From: Companilactobacillus zhachilii
GTDB taxonomy: Bacteria > Bacillota > Bacilli > Lactobacillales > Lactobacillaceae
DNA: 64,000 nt
Assembly (NCBI RefSeq): GCF_003606365.2
Contig: NZ_CP031933.2
Location: 2,480,001 to 2,544,000 of the forward strand
Direction: 5' to 3'
The translations under genes and the position numbers were made by a program. This document shows positions 44,382 through 53,253 of this stretch, piece after piece. A model generated the notes under the pieces. It had not been told where the DNA came from and did no database searches. It worked only from the letters and a program-made list of their open reading frames with translations. Each line of letters begins with the position of its first letter. The stretch's first letter is position 1.

Positions 44382-45974
44382 CTATTCAACTTCATCCTTC
44401 GCTAGTGAAACTGTTGGTCCAATAACTAATGATTCTGCCATCAAAACTTCATTGTAAAGTTCAAAAATATAATCTTGATACTCAACTTCACTTTGCGAAA
44501 TCATATCTAAATATTGTCGCTCTTGTCCTAAAGCATTCATAAAGGCACGCATTTCTAATTCCTTTTCGTCACCCGTAAACTCTGAATGTTTTACAACTTT
44601 GACCCATTCTTTGACGAAATCACGCGTTCTAGTTCGTTGCTTTTGAGCCATCAGATCAAAGATAACTGAGTTCTTAACATTATCTGGCAAATACATCTTA
44701 TTGACTGTATCTAATGCCTGGTGAACCATATTAACACGTATCTCAGTCATCTTTTTAATAATCTCATCATCCGTTGCTTCATGCGGCAAAATAAAGCGGA
44801 AAACAATCGTTGGAACAATTAAACTTAAAATAATCAAAACACTTTCTGACATTAAAACTAAATTGAAATCACTACTTTTTACATGATATTCAGCCAAAGT
44901 ATATGCCAAAGCTAACGTAACCGCACCATGGACTCCCCCGAGTGAGAAAATCCAACCAGACAAATTATTAAATTTTAATCGTATCCGACCGTAAACGTAT
45001 CTCGTTAAAACATTAATAACGTATAAGAGAACCCCGATACCAAGCCAAGTTAACGAATTAACCGAGATATTTTCATCAACAATAATTTTCGTAAACATGA
45101 ATCCTAAAATAACGAAAACAACCCCGTTAAAAATTTCTGTGATCATACTTTGAATATCGTCACCTAAATGCACTTGCAAAGAATTGGTTAGACGACTTCG
45201 TTGTGCTTCAGCGTTAGAAACTAATCCCGCACAGACGACGGCAATGATACCTGAAATATGAATTTCTTCCGCTAAGTAATATAAAATAAACGGCTCAATT
45301 ACATACAATAAAATCTGTGAATTTAATGAATTAAACGATGTCCGAACTAACGTCTGCCGGAACAAAACCATCACCCAAGCAAAGGCAAAACCAACTAATA
45401 CACCGCCGACTGCTGAAATAAAGAAATCAACGATGGTTTCTTGATAATTAATATAGCCATTGAGATACCACAAGGTTCCCATATTCAACAAAATGATTCC
45501 AGAAGCATCATTAAATAAGGACTCCATTTTCAAAAAAGTTCCTTCAGTTTTAGGCATTTGCAGTCCATTCGTAACCGACTCCATTGCCGTAGCATCAGTT
45601 GGTGTACTAATCGCTGCCAAAATAAAAGCCAAAGGTAAACTGACTCCAGCCGCAATATGAACACCAAAGCCAACAAAAACTAAACATAAAATAACTAGTG
45701 AAACAGCAGTCTGGACGATATGTTTTATCTCCTTACCCACTGAATTAAGACGTGTCGCTTGTCCTTCAAAAAATAACAATGGCGCAACAATCATGCCGAT
45801 AAAGATATCTGAATCAAAATTTTCAACGTGACTACCCAAGCTAGGAATGAGAAACAATCCTGCCCCAATAATCATACTGATATAGTTCACTGAGACTTTG
45901 GAAAAAACCTGTGATACAAAAATACTCACCACAGCAGCCAAAATCAAAATAAAGGTCGAAACCATTAGGCTCAT
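44382..45974 (-). CDS. CPA1-family Na+/H+ antiporter
   Basis: This 530-residue membrane protein has 12-13 predicted helices and a cytoplasmic tail from about residue 400. Signature segments are STPTDATAMESV (ion-binding aspartate) and LFNDASGIILLN (the ND motif). It is the NhaP/NhaK type that exchanges sodium or potassium for protons to control pH and salt. The tail (KQRTRTRDFVKEWVK...) lacks a recognised nucleotide-binding domain. The ATG at 45974 follows GAGGGGGC; an upstream ATG at 46001 has none. Single-gene unit. Confidence 0.9.
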   Translation of the reverse strand: MSLMVSTFILILAAVVSIFVSQVFSKVSVNYISMIIGAGLFLIPSLGSHVENFDSDIFIGMIVAPLLFFEGQATRLNSVGKEIKHIVQTAVSLVILCLVFVGFGVHIAAGVSLPLAFILAAISTPTDATAMESVTNGLQMPKTEGTFLKMESLFNDASGIILLNMGTLWYLNGYINYQETIVDFFISAVGGVLVGFAFAWVMVLFRQTLVRTSFNSLNSQILLYVIEPFILYYLAEEIHISGIIAVVCAGLVSNAEAQRSRLTNSLQVHLGDDIQSMITEIFNGVVFVILGFMFTKIIVDENISVNSLTWLGIGVLLYVINVLTRYVYGRIRLKFNNLSGWIFSLGGVHGAVTLALAYTLAEYHVKSSDFNLVLMSESVLIILSLIVPTIVFRFILPHEATDDEIIKKMTEIRVNMVHQALDTVNKMYLPDNVKNSVIFDLMAQKQRTRTRDFVKEWVKVVKHSEFTGDEKELEMRAFMNALGQERQYLDMISQSEVEYQDYIFELYNEVLMAESLVIGPTVSLAKDEVE

Positions 45975-46071
45975 AGTATTGGCCCCCTCATGTTTAATCA
46001 CAATAAATATAGCACATTATTGTACTAGATACTGTTTCCTAGCCATTTGGCATCTGTTGCTAATTAAGTAT

Positions 46072-46193
46072 GCCGTCTCTCTGAACCCAAAGTTCTCAAA
46101 TCACAATTTTAGACCAAAAAAAGCACGAGATTCAAAATTCATCTCGTGGTATAAGCGCTGAAACGCCAATATTTCTCATCTATCGAGACAGTA
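46072..46193 (-). repeat. F2 repeat, decayed copy 10 (reverse)
   Basis: Only the ends (GCCGTCTCT at the left, GAGACAGTAGC at the right) and parts of the inner region (CTCGTGGTATAAG) can be recognised. It is shorter than intact copies and not fully foldable. Confidence 0.55.
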
Positions 46194-46316
46194 GCTAAAC
46201 TAACTCGAAAAAAGCTTCAAAAAATCTGGAACATAGTTCTTTTGGCATCAATTTGTTTCACATGGAACATATGGTATTTATCTCTCGTCAAAACACTATA
46301 TATGGTATTGGAATAT

Positions 46317-47264
46317 TTAATTAATAAAATCACTTATTTCTTTTATATCTTTTGGTGTGGTTCGACAACAACCACCAACTAATTGAGCTCCTTCTGCCAG
46401 CCAAGTTGGCACTAAATCCTTGAACGTATCTGCCTGTGAATTAGCGTGCCAAGTTTTAGTCTCCGGATCATAAATATCGCCATTATTAGGATAAACAATG
46501 ATTGGTTTGTCAGTGACTTGCTTAACATTGCGGATAATTTCTTGAATATTTTCCAAAGTCGTACAGTTAACCCCAATTGCTGAAACCTGTTCAGCACCAT
46601 TGAAATATTTAATTGCTTCCGCCAATGAAGTTCCGTCACACAATGTATCTTCATCTTTGACGCTAAAGGATAACCAAGCATGTTGTTGCGGAAATTTCTC
46701 CATTAATAAATCTACTAGAGCATTGGCTTCGTCAAAATTCGGTTGTGTTTCAAAAGCAAACAAATCAACTCCAGCTTGATCTAATAACTTCATCCGAGCG
46801 TAGTGAAAATCTTGATATTCAGTTTCCGTTAAATCATAATCACCACGATATTCACTGCCATCAGCCAAGTATGCTCCATAAGGACCAACGCTTCCGGCAA
46901 TTAGAGGTCGTGGCACACGATGCTTTCTTTGTTCATCAGTCAGGCTATCGAAATATTCATCTCGAGCTATTTGGGCCAAATGAACAGCCTTCACAATCAA
47001 GGACTCACTTTCAGCCCTAGTCCGTCCCAATTCCATGAATTTAGAAACATTAGCTTGATAAGTATTCGTTGTAGCAACATCAGCTCCGTTTTCAAAATAA
47101 TGCTTATGAACGTCCACAATTGCTTGCGGATGATCAATTAAAGCCGCAGCTGACCAAAGATCACTCCCAGTATCAACGCCGCGTTTTTCTAATTCCGTTG
47201 CCATAGCTCCATCAATAACTAAGCCCTTACGATTCTTCAAATCTGCCGCAATTAAATCACCCAT
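46317..47264 (-). CDS. mmuM: Homocysteine S-methyltransferase (MmuM)
   Basis: This 315-residue TIM barrel transfers a methyl group from S-methylmethionine (or SAM) to homocysteine, giving methionine. It starts with a LVIDGAMATELEKRG segment. The zinc ligands are a C in VNCTTL and the CC pair in VGGCCRTTP. There is no partner permease gene (mmuP) next to it, so the donor supply is unclear. It is a second route to methionine in this window, besides the T-box-controlled gene at 5148. Confidence 0.93.
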   Translation of the reverse strand: MGDLIAADLKNRKGLVIDGAMATELEKRGVDTGSDLWSAAALIDHPQAIVDVHKHYFENGADVATTNTYQANVSKFMELGRTRAESESLIVKAVHLAQIARDEYFDSLTDEQRKHRVPRPLIAGSVGPYGAYLADGSEYRGDYDLTETEYQDFHYARMKLLDQAGVDLFAFETQPNFDEANALVDLLMEKFPQQHAWLSFSVKDEDTLCDGTSLAEAIKYFNGAEQVSAIGVNCTTLENIQEIIRNVKQVTDKPIIVYPNNGDIYDPETKTWHANSQADTFKDLVPTWLAEGAQLVGGCCRTTPKDIKEISDFIN

Positions 47265-47429
47265 CTGCCAACCCCCAAAACTTGATATCTATTATGATGT
47301 AGTCTATCACACAAATTATTTTTTTAAACTTATTTCCATGGAAGTACTAGATTCTATTCATCCATATGAAGCTAGTCAATTTTTTTATTGGCTACCTTCT
47401 CAACTTTGGTTATAAAATCGACCATTGAA

Positions 47430-47604
47430 CTAGCCGGAAAGGGCAAGAAATTAGGTCGCTGTGCAGGTGGCGTTAGCACTTTAGTGCTTACACCACGGGA
47501 CGACTTTTGAAACTCGCGTCTTTTGCGAGGTTCAAAATCGAGACAAAAGACCTTGGCTTTTGTCGGTCCCCATAGCGACCTAATTTCTTGCCCTTGGAGG
47601 TGGC
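47430..47604 (+). repeat. F2 cloverleaf repeat, copy 11 (forward)
   Basis: The outer arm is AGGGCAAGAAATTAGGTCG with its complement. Hairpin 3 is GACAAAAGACC / GGCTTTTGTC. Confidence 0.88.
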
Positions 47605-47662
47605 ATATTTAGCTACAAATCATTTAAACTTTAACTACTCCACATTAAAAGTCACTAATACA

Positions 47663-47843
47663 CTAGCCTCTGGGTGCAAGAAATGTTGGCAGCAGTGAAG
47701 GTGGTGTTAGTGCTTTAGCACTTACACCACGGGACGAATTTTGAAATTCGCGTACTTTGCGAAGTTCAAAATCGAGGTGCGAGACCGTATTTTGGCTCGA
47801 ACCGGTCCCCACAGCGCCAATATTTCTTGCACCCAGAGGCGGA
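47663..47843 (+). repeat. F2 cloverleaf repeat, copy 12 (forward)
   Basis: The outer arm is GCCTCTGGGTGCAAGAAAT with ATTTCTTGCACCCAGAGGC. Compared with copy 8 the third base pair is C-G instead of T-A, a covarying change. It lies 58 bases downstream of copy 11. Confidence 0.9.
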
Positions 47844-47930
47844 AGGCAGCTTAAATCACATGATTTGTTCTTCACTCAACAAAAAGGTTTAATATATAGA
47901 GTATAGGCACCAAAATTGGGAGAGATTATT

Positions 47931-48437
47931 ATGAACAAAAAAACAGATCTTAACGAAGAAAGTCCATTAACAAAAGTCATTGATGATGTTTCAGAGGGTA
48001 TTAATGATGCTGGAACTGTTTTTAATTCTGAAGAAACGCCAGTAATCAAAGACAGCACCGGTAAAGAAGCTGTTCGCTATTTACTTTGGGGATTACTTTC
48101 AGTCATCGTAAATTTTGGGACATTCTTCCTGCTGTACCACACATTGCATTTAAATTATCAATTCGCTAATATCGTCGCTTGGTTCCTCGGTGTACAAGTC
48201 GGCTTCTGGGTTGATCGAATCATTGTTTTCCGTCACAAATCCAATACCGCCTTTAAAGAAATGTTGGCTTTCTATGGTACAAGAATTTTAACTTTCTTAA
48301 TTGAAACAGCGACACTTTGGGTTGGAATTTCCTTACTTAGCGCCAACGGAACTGGCTCGAAAATTGTCGGACAAATTTTAGCTATTATTGGTAACTATGT
48401 TTTATCAAAATTCTTTATTTTCAAAAATAAACACTAA
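47931..48437 (+). CDS. GtrA-family membrane protein
   Basis: This 168-residue protein has an acidic, likely cytoplasmic N-terminus of about 45 residues, then four hydrophobic segments of the GtrA fold. The AVRYLLWGLLSVIVNFGTFFLLY and FWVDRIIVFRHKS segments are typical. GtrA proteins are flippase-like and act in polyprenyl-linked sugar transfer for cell-wall glycosylation. The start at 47931 has GGGAG upstream; an earlier ATG at 47916 overlaps that. It is a single-gene unit ended by the hairpin at 48468. Confidence 0.88.
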   Translation: MNKKTDLNEESPLTKVIDDVSEGINDAGTVFNSEETPVIKDSTGKEAVRYLLWGLLSVIVNFGTFFLLYHTLHLNYQFANIVAWFLGVQVGFWVDRIIVFRHKSNTAFKEMLAFYGTRILTFLIETATLWVGISLLSANGTGSKIVGQILAIIGNYVLSKFFIFKNKH

Positions 48438-48467
48438 GGAAAAAAACATTCAATTTGTGAGTATTGA

Positions 48468-48515
48468 CTAAATAGAACCGCAATCCAACATCGGATTGCG
48501 GTTCTATTTTTAATC
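48468..48515. terminator. Hairpin with F1-core resemblance, terminator of the GtrA gene
   Basis: AATAGAACCGCAATCC pairs with GGATTGCGGTTCTATT, then T residues. It shares the CGCAATCC/GGATTGCG core with the F1 family but lacks the outer arms. It can stop both convergent genes. Confidence 0.8.
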
Positions 48516-48534
48516 GGAATACTAATTTCCATAT

Positions 48535-50460
48535 TTATGCTGTTTTGACATCTCCAGAAATCTTAGCTTTGTTCAACAATACTGAACTTGTCACAACTGA
48601 CAATGAACTAAACGCCATCGCTAGGCCTGCTAATTCTGGACTGAGTGTAAATCCAATGGCAAAGAATAAACCAGCAGCTACTGGAATACCTAACACATTG
48701 TAAACGAAAGCCCAGAACAAGTTGAGCTTGATACGATTAAACGTCTTTCTACTCAATTCCAAAGCTTTGGCAACATCACGAAGGTCATTCTTCATCAAGA
48801 CAATCCCACCGGATTCGATTGCAATATCAGTTCCTGAACCCATGGCAATCCCGACGTCAGCCATTGTTAACGCTGGAGCATCATTGATACCATCACCAAC
48901 AAAGGCCACTTTACCTTGCTTTTGTAGTGTTTCCACGTGATCTGCTTTATCACCTGGCAAAACATTAGCGATAACTTCATCAATCCCAACATCTTGGGCA
49001 ATGGCATTAGCAACACGCTCATTATCACCAGTTAACATAACAGTTCTCAAACCACGTGATTTCAATGTGGCAATGGCCTCTTTGGAAGTTTCCTTTGGAG
49101 CATCTTGAATGGCAATCAAACCGATAATCTCACGATTCAAGCCGACAAAGACAACCGTTTTAGCTTCATCTTGTAGACGAATCATTTGATCTCTCAATTC
49201 GGAAGCAATTTTAATATCATTCAATAACTTATCATTTCCAACGAAGGCTTGTTGATTATTGATTGTGGCAGAAACACCTTTACCTTCAATCGCTTGGAAA
49301 TTTGAAACTGTGGCAGCGGGAATCTCATCAGTTTTGGCCCTATCTAAAATAGCTGTAGCCAAAGGATGCTCTGATGACTCTTCCAAAGCAGCCGCAATTG
49401 CCAAAACTTGCTTGTCATCACCGACGATATCAGTTACTTCTGGCTTACCTTTAGTGATAGTACCAGTTTTATCAAAGACAACTGTTTTAACATCGTTAAC
49501 TTCTTCCAAAACTTCACCATTCTTGATCAAGATACCCATTTTAGCACCTCGACCAGTTCCTACCATCAAGGCAGTTGGAGTAGCCAAGCCTAACGCACAT
49601 GGACAGGCAATAACTACTACTGATACCGCGTAAATCAAAGCACTAGCTAAGGTAGCGCCAAGGAAAACATACCAAACTAAGAATGTTAAAATCGACAAAC
49701 TTAAAACAACTGGTACAAAAATCTCCGATACTTTATCGGTTAAATTTTGAATTGGCGCATGACTATTTTGTGCTTTCTTAACTAATTCCACAATTTGCGA
49801 AAGCATAGTATCAGAACCGACCTTCTCAGCTTTAAACATAAAAGTTCCGTTACTATTCATCGTCGAACCGATAACTTTGTCACCGATATTTTTAGCAACC
49901 GGCATACTTTCACCAGTCACCATTGATTCATCAACCGTCGAGCTACCTTCAGTAATCACACCATCCACAGCAATCTTTTGACCCGGTTTAACTCGAATAA
50001 TATCTCCAGCCACGATTTCTGACAATGGCACTTGAACCAACTTACCATCACGCATAACCTCGGCATCTTTGGCCTGCAGATCAACCAACTTCTCAATTGC
50101 GTTGGAAGCATTGTTACGCATTCTTTCTTCAAAAACTTGTCCTAACAAAACAAACGTGATAACAAAAGCAGCACTTTCGAAAAAGACCGCTTGGTGCGTG
50201 AACATTGCATAAATACTATAAATATAAGCCGTAGCAGTCCCAATCGCTACCAAAGTATCCATATTTGAGTGATGCTTCTTAAATGACGCCCAAGCACTCT
50301 GAACAAACGGACGAGCCGCCACACCCATCACAACAGTTGTTAAAACAAACTGAATCCACTCACTACCTGGAACCATAATTCCAAAAGGCATCAAGATCAT
50401 TCCAATCAACATTGGAATAGAAAAAATCAATGAAATCCAAAAACGTTTTGTGATAGTCAT
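48535..50460 (-). CDS. Copper-translocating P-type ATPase without N-terminal metal-binding domain
   Basis: This 641-residue P1B ATPase pumps copper out using ATP. The membrane ion site CPC is at 286-288 (ACPCALGLATP), the phosphorylated aspartate is D330 (DKTGT), and SSEHPLA and GDGINDAPALTMADVG are present. No CxxC heavy-metal domain or histidine-rich region precedes the first helix, unlike CopA and CopB of many relatives. The ATG at 50460 follows GGGGG; an upstream TTG lies in that site. The cupredoxin-like gene with CopY boxes lies upstream and could supply copper or be co-regulated. Confidence 0.92.
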   Translation of the reverse strand: MTITKRFWISLIFSIPMLIGMILMPFGIMVPGSEWIQFVLTTVVMGVAARPFVQSAWASFKKHHSNMDTLVAIGTATAYIYSIYAMFTHQAVFFESAAFVITFVLLGQVFEERMRNNASNAIEKLVDLQAKDAEVMRDGKLVQVPLSEIVAGDIIRVKPGQKIAVDGVITEGSSTVDESMVTGESMPVAKNIGDKVIGSTMNSNGTFMFKAEKVGSDTMLSQIVELVKKAQNSHAPIQNLTDKVSEIFVPVVLSLSILTFLVWYVFLGATLASALIYAVSVVVIACPCALGLATPTALMVGTGRGAKMGILIKNGEVLEEVNDVKTVVFDKTGTITKGKPEVTDIVGDDKQVLAIAAALEESSEHPLATAILDRAKTDEIPAATVSNFQAIEGKGVSATINNQQAFVGNDKLLNDIKIASELRDQMIRLQDEAKTVVFVGLNREIIGLIAIQDAPKETSKEAIATLKSRGLRTVMLTGDNERVANAIAQDVGIDEVIANVLPGDKADHVETLQKQGKVAFVGDGINDAPALTMADVGIAMGSGTDIAIESGGIVLMKNDLRDVAKALELSRKTFNRIKLNLFWAFVYNVLGIPVAAGLFFAIGFTLSPELAGLAMAFSSLSVVTSSVLLNKAKISGDVKTA

Positions 50461-50495
50461 ACCAAAATTCCCCCTCAACTGCTTAATTTAATGAT

Positions 50496-50535
50496 GCCGC
50501 CTCCAGGATCAAGAAATTTTGGTCCTTCCGGCTAG
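50496..50535 (-). repeat. F2 remnant, copy 13 (internal deletion)
   Basis: Only GCCGCCTCCAGGATCAAG..., then TTTTGGTCCTTCCGGCTAG remain: one full arm plus the outer tip of the other. All inner hairpins are gone. The left flank GTATTCGTTGTTTT after it matches the flank of intact copies. Confidence 0.8.
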
Positions 50536-50711
50536 TGTATTCGTTGTTTTTTATAGATAGTATGTTGGAAACTTGATGCAGTGATTACCATTCTTAATAT
50601 TCTAAATAGCAATCATACCAGCACTTAAAGCCTACTTTGGAACTCTTAATTTTAATCAAAAGTATTTAAATAGAACCTATCTATAATGAAAAAATTCCCT
50701 ATCCAACCAAT

Positions 50712-50892
50712 TAGTCGGAGGAGCTGAGAAAATAGTCAATGGCTGTGAAAGTGGCGTTAGTGCTTTAGCACTTACACCACCGGGCGTGTTTTAAGACTTG
50801 CCGAACTTGCAAGTCTTAAAACCGAGGTTCGAGACCTTGGCTCGAGCCGGTCCGCACAGCCATTGACTATTTTCTCAGCTCCGGAGACGGCA
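50712..50892 (+). repeat. F2 cloverleaf repeat, copy 14 (forward)
   Basis: The outer arm is GAGCTGAGAAAATAGTCAAT and its complement. The inner GGTTCGAGACC / GGCTCGAGCC hairpin is present. The right end is 2 bases from the stop codon of the cupredoxin gene. Confidence 0.9.
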
Positions 50893-50894
50893 AC

Positions 50895-51266
50895 CTATTT
50901 AACGATTACTTTTCCATGAAACATATCCATTCCACAAGCCCATTGATACTCGCCAGCTTTACTTGTATCAATTTCAATTGCTTGTTTTTCATTTTGTGGT
51001 AGTTCCTTATTAATACCAAAATCTGAAAAGACTACTCGGTCCAAACAACTAGAAGCATCTTTTCTTGTAAAATTCAATGTGGCTGGTACACCTTTCTTTA
51101 AAGTAACTACTTCTGGTGAATAGCCACCGTTAACTTCAACGTCAACACTTTGATTATTACCTGACACATCAGCCGTGGCACTGGCAACTTCATGTTTACC
51201 GAAGAACCACCAAAAAATAAAACCAATAACGGCTAATCCTGCAATTAAAACAATAATTCTTGTCAT
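50895..51266 (-). CDS. Membrane-anchored cupredoxin-like copper-binding protein
   Basis: This 123-residue protein has one N-terminal membrane helix (residues 3-22) and a cupredoxin-like beta domain. Candidate copper ligands near the end are WACGMDMFHG (C, M, M, H). A second cysteine sits in DASSCLDR. It likely binds copper at the outer face of the membrane. Two CopY boxes and a promoter lie just upstream, and the copper ATPase lies downstream on the same strand past an F2 repeat, so it is part of copper homeostasis. Confidence 0.85.
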   Translation of the reverse strand: MTRIIVLIAGLAVIGFIFWWFFGKHEVASATADVSGNNQSVDVEVNGGYSPEVVTLKKGVPATLNFTRKDASSCLDRVVFSDFGINKELPQNEKQAIEIDTSKAGEYQWACGMDMFHGKVIVK

Positions 51267-51288
51267 ATTGTTATCCTCATTTCTTGTT

Positions 51289-51340
51289 TACATTTGTAAT
51301 CTACGTTCACTATACTATCGTTTAAGTTTACATTTGTCAA
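51289..51340 (-). promoter_or_regulatory. CopY operator pair and promoter
   Basis: TACATTTGTA (51289-51298) is a perfect cop box, and TACATTTGTC (51329-51338) has one mismatch, 40 bases apart. On the minus strand the -35 TTGACA (51340-51335) overlaps the second box, with a weak -10 TAGTAT 17 bases later. Repression by a CopY protein with release by copper is expected. No copY gene is in the window. Confidence 0.85.
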
Positions 51341-51351
51341 CCGGAAGAGAA

Positions 51352-51382
51352 TAAAAAAAGATATCTTATCAAGAAGATACCT
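51352..51382 (-). terminator. Terminator overlapping the end of the pentapeptide gene
   Basis: On the minus strand GGTATCTT pairs with AAGATATC, then seven T residues; the stem contains the stop codon region. Confidence 0.7.
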
Positions 51383-52004
51383 TGATACCAAGAAAATATC
51401 GTGCCAAAAAGCTTGCTTGCTCAGAATTCACTTTCAAACCCTTAATTCCTAACTCTTCAATATCTATTGTTTCAAAACGACAAGTGCTAAAATCAATCCC
51501 CTTTAATTTAGTATTCAAAATCGACATCTTATTCAACTCACAATCGTCAAACAAGACTTGCTTCAATTTATTATCACTAAAACTAACATCTTTTAAACTA
51601 CTAGATTGAAAATTAGATTCTTTAAAATTTGCTTGATTGATATTCGCCAAATCTAGCAGACAATTATCAAAAACCACATTATTAAAGTACGACTTATCAA
51701 AATTAACCCCAATCATCTTGCAGTTATGAAACTCTACACGATACAAACTAGCTTCAGTTAATAAACAATTAGATAAATCACAACCCTTAAAAATAACATC
51801 CGTTAACTCCAATTTATCAAAATCACACTGACTGAACGTCACATGTTCAAAAATCGTCTGTTCAATAATGGGATGACGAATAATCTGTTCTTCAACAAAC
51901 TCACCTTCAATACTTCTACCCGTCAAAAAGTAATCTTCCTCATTAAAAATGTCGAAAAATGATGCTGACTCTAAATAATCTTCATTGATTTTAGGATGAT
52001 ACAT
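51369..52004 (-). CDS. Pentapeptide-repeat protein
   Basis: This 211-residue protein is built mostly of A(D/N)LxX-like repeats from about residue 50 to 180 (for example DVIFKGCDLSNC, NFDKSYFNNVVFDNCLLDLANINQANFKES). These form a right-handed quadrilateral beta helix. Some relatives (Qnr, MfpA) mimic DNA and protect gyrase; others have no known role. Nothing here identifies the target. The N-terminal 40 residues are acidic. Single-gene unit. Confidence 0.88.
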   Translation of the reverse strand: MYHPKINEDYLESASFFDIFNEEDYFLTGRSIEGEFVEEQIIRHPIIEQTIFEHVTFSQCDFDKLELTDVIFKGCDLSNCLLTEASLYRVEFHNCKMIGVNFDKSYFNNVVFDNCLLDLANINQANFKESNFQSSSLKDVSFSDNKLKQVLFDDCELNKMSILNTKLKGIDFSTCRFETIDIEELGIKGLKVNSEQASFLARYFLGIKVSS

Positions 52005-52202
52005 ATTTTCACTCCTTAATTGCTTATCTGTAAAGCATCATAACAGATATTTCATTTCAATAAATTGGAAGAAATATTTTCACCACATAAATGTTTTAAT
52101 ATCCAAAATTACTAAAAAGCTGAAACGGTTTGTTAAATACAATCATTAGCATCGTTCGATGAGATATTCAAATTAAAAATTCTATCCGAAACAACGAATA
52201 AA

Positions 52203-52268
52203 CTAGCCGGAAGGAGTAAGAAAGTTAGGTCCCCATAGCGACCTAACTTTCTTACTCCTGGAGGCGGC
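52203..52268 (+). repeat. F2 remnant, copy 15 (outer stem only)
   Basis: GGAGTAAGAAAGTTAGGT pairs with CCTAACTTTCTTACTCC, closing on CCCCATAGCG. All inner hairpins are missing. The deletion joins two GGTC words that flank the inner part in intact copies. Confidence 0.85.
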
Positions 52269-52368
52269 CATGACAAATGTCATATTAACTTATGACATCT
52301 CCCACTACCTATTAATAACCAAAAAAATTAAACTTACGTTGTTTCTTAAATAAAGGAGGCCAAAAATC

Positions 52369-53253
52369 ATGACTTCATTAATTAGTGTTAATCATTTAAA
52401 CAAAAGCTATGGCAAAAAAGAAATCTTACACGATATTAGTTTCGACATCCCCAACCATCAAATCGTCGCCTTAATTGGTGAAAATGGTGCCGGAAAATCA
52501 ACTTTGATCAACATCTTGCTTAACTTGGTTTCTGCGAATTCTGGTACTGTCAGTATTTTAGATTCTCAAAAGAACTTCCATGAACATATCGGTGTCATGA
52601 TGCAACAAAATATTTCCATCACTCGAATCACCGTGAAAGAAATCTTAAAACTAACGCAAAGTTATTACCAACATCCACTACCTTACGAAACTTTAATTAA
52701 ACTGGCTGACTTAAAGGATTTAGAGAATTCCGAGATGCCCAAATTATCTGGTGGGCAAAAGCGACGATTATCATTTGCCCTAGCAATTGCCGGCAATCCC
52801 GATTTATTATTTCTCGATGAACCAACCGCGGGGATGGATAGTCAAAGCCGGACTAAATTTTGGCAAGATATCATGACTATGAAAGACCAACATAAAACAA
52901 TCTTCGTAACAAGTCACTATTTAGAAGAACTAGAGACCGTTGCTGACCGAATTATGATTTTACAAAATAAATCTATTAGTTTTGACGGTACCCTTGCTGA
53001 TTTACGTAATTTAGAAGGAGAAAAACTAATTGAATTTGATAGTCAATTGACACCTGAACTTTTCCAAAAATTGCCAGAAGTTATTGTTCTTGAACATATC
53101 GGACAACATTATCAACTCACAACGAAGGATGCTGAATCATTGATCCACGAAATAACCCCTTATTTAACTGCCATTACAAACTTGCAGGTGAAACAAAATT
53201 CACTCGATTCACTATTTATCAATTTTAATAAAGAAGGTGTTCCACATGAGTAG
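52369..53253 (+). CDS. ABC transporter ATP-binding protein
   Basis: This 294-residue protein has Walker A GENGAGKST (37-45), the signature LSGGQKRR, Walker B LLFLDEPT and the switch histidine in VTSHYLEE. The pattern matches ABC-2-type exporters for lipids or antimicrobial peptides. An AAGGAGG ribosome binding site is present. Its stop overlaps the permease start by 8 bases, and a histidine kinase and a response regulator follow. The whole unit resembles antibiotic-sensing and export systems such as LnrJKLMN/YfiJKLMN, where the regulators activate the exporter. Confidence 0.92.
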   Translation: MTSLISVNHLNKSYGKKEILHDISFDIPNHQIVALIGENGAGKSTLINILLNLVSANSGTVSILDSQKNFHEHIGVMMQQNISITRITVKEILKLTQSYYQHPLPYETLIKLADLKDLENSEMPKLSGGQKRRLSFALAIAGNPDLLFLDEPTAGMDSQSRTKFWQDIMTMKDQHKTIFVTSHYLEELETVADRIMILQNKSISFDGTLADLRNLEGEKLIEFDSQLTPELFQKLPEVIVLEHIGQHYQLTTKDAESLIHEITPYLTAITNLQVKQNSLDSLFINFNKEGVPHE

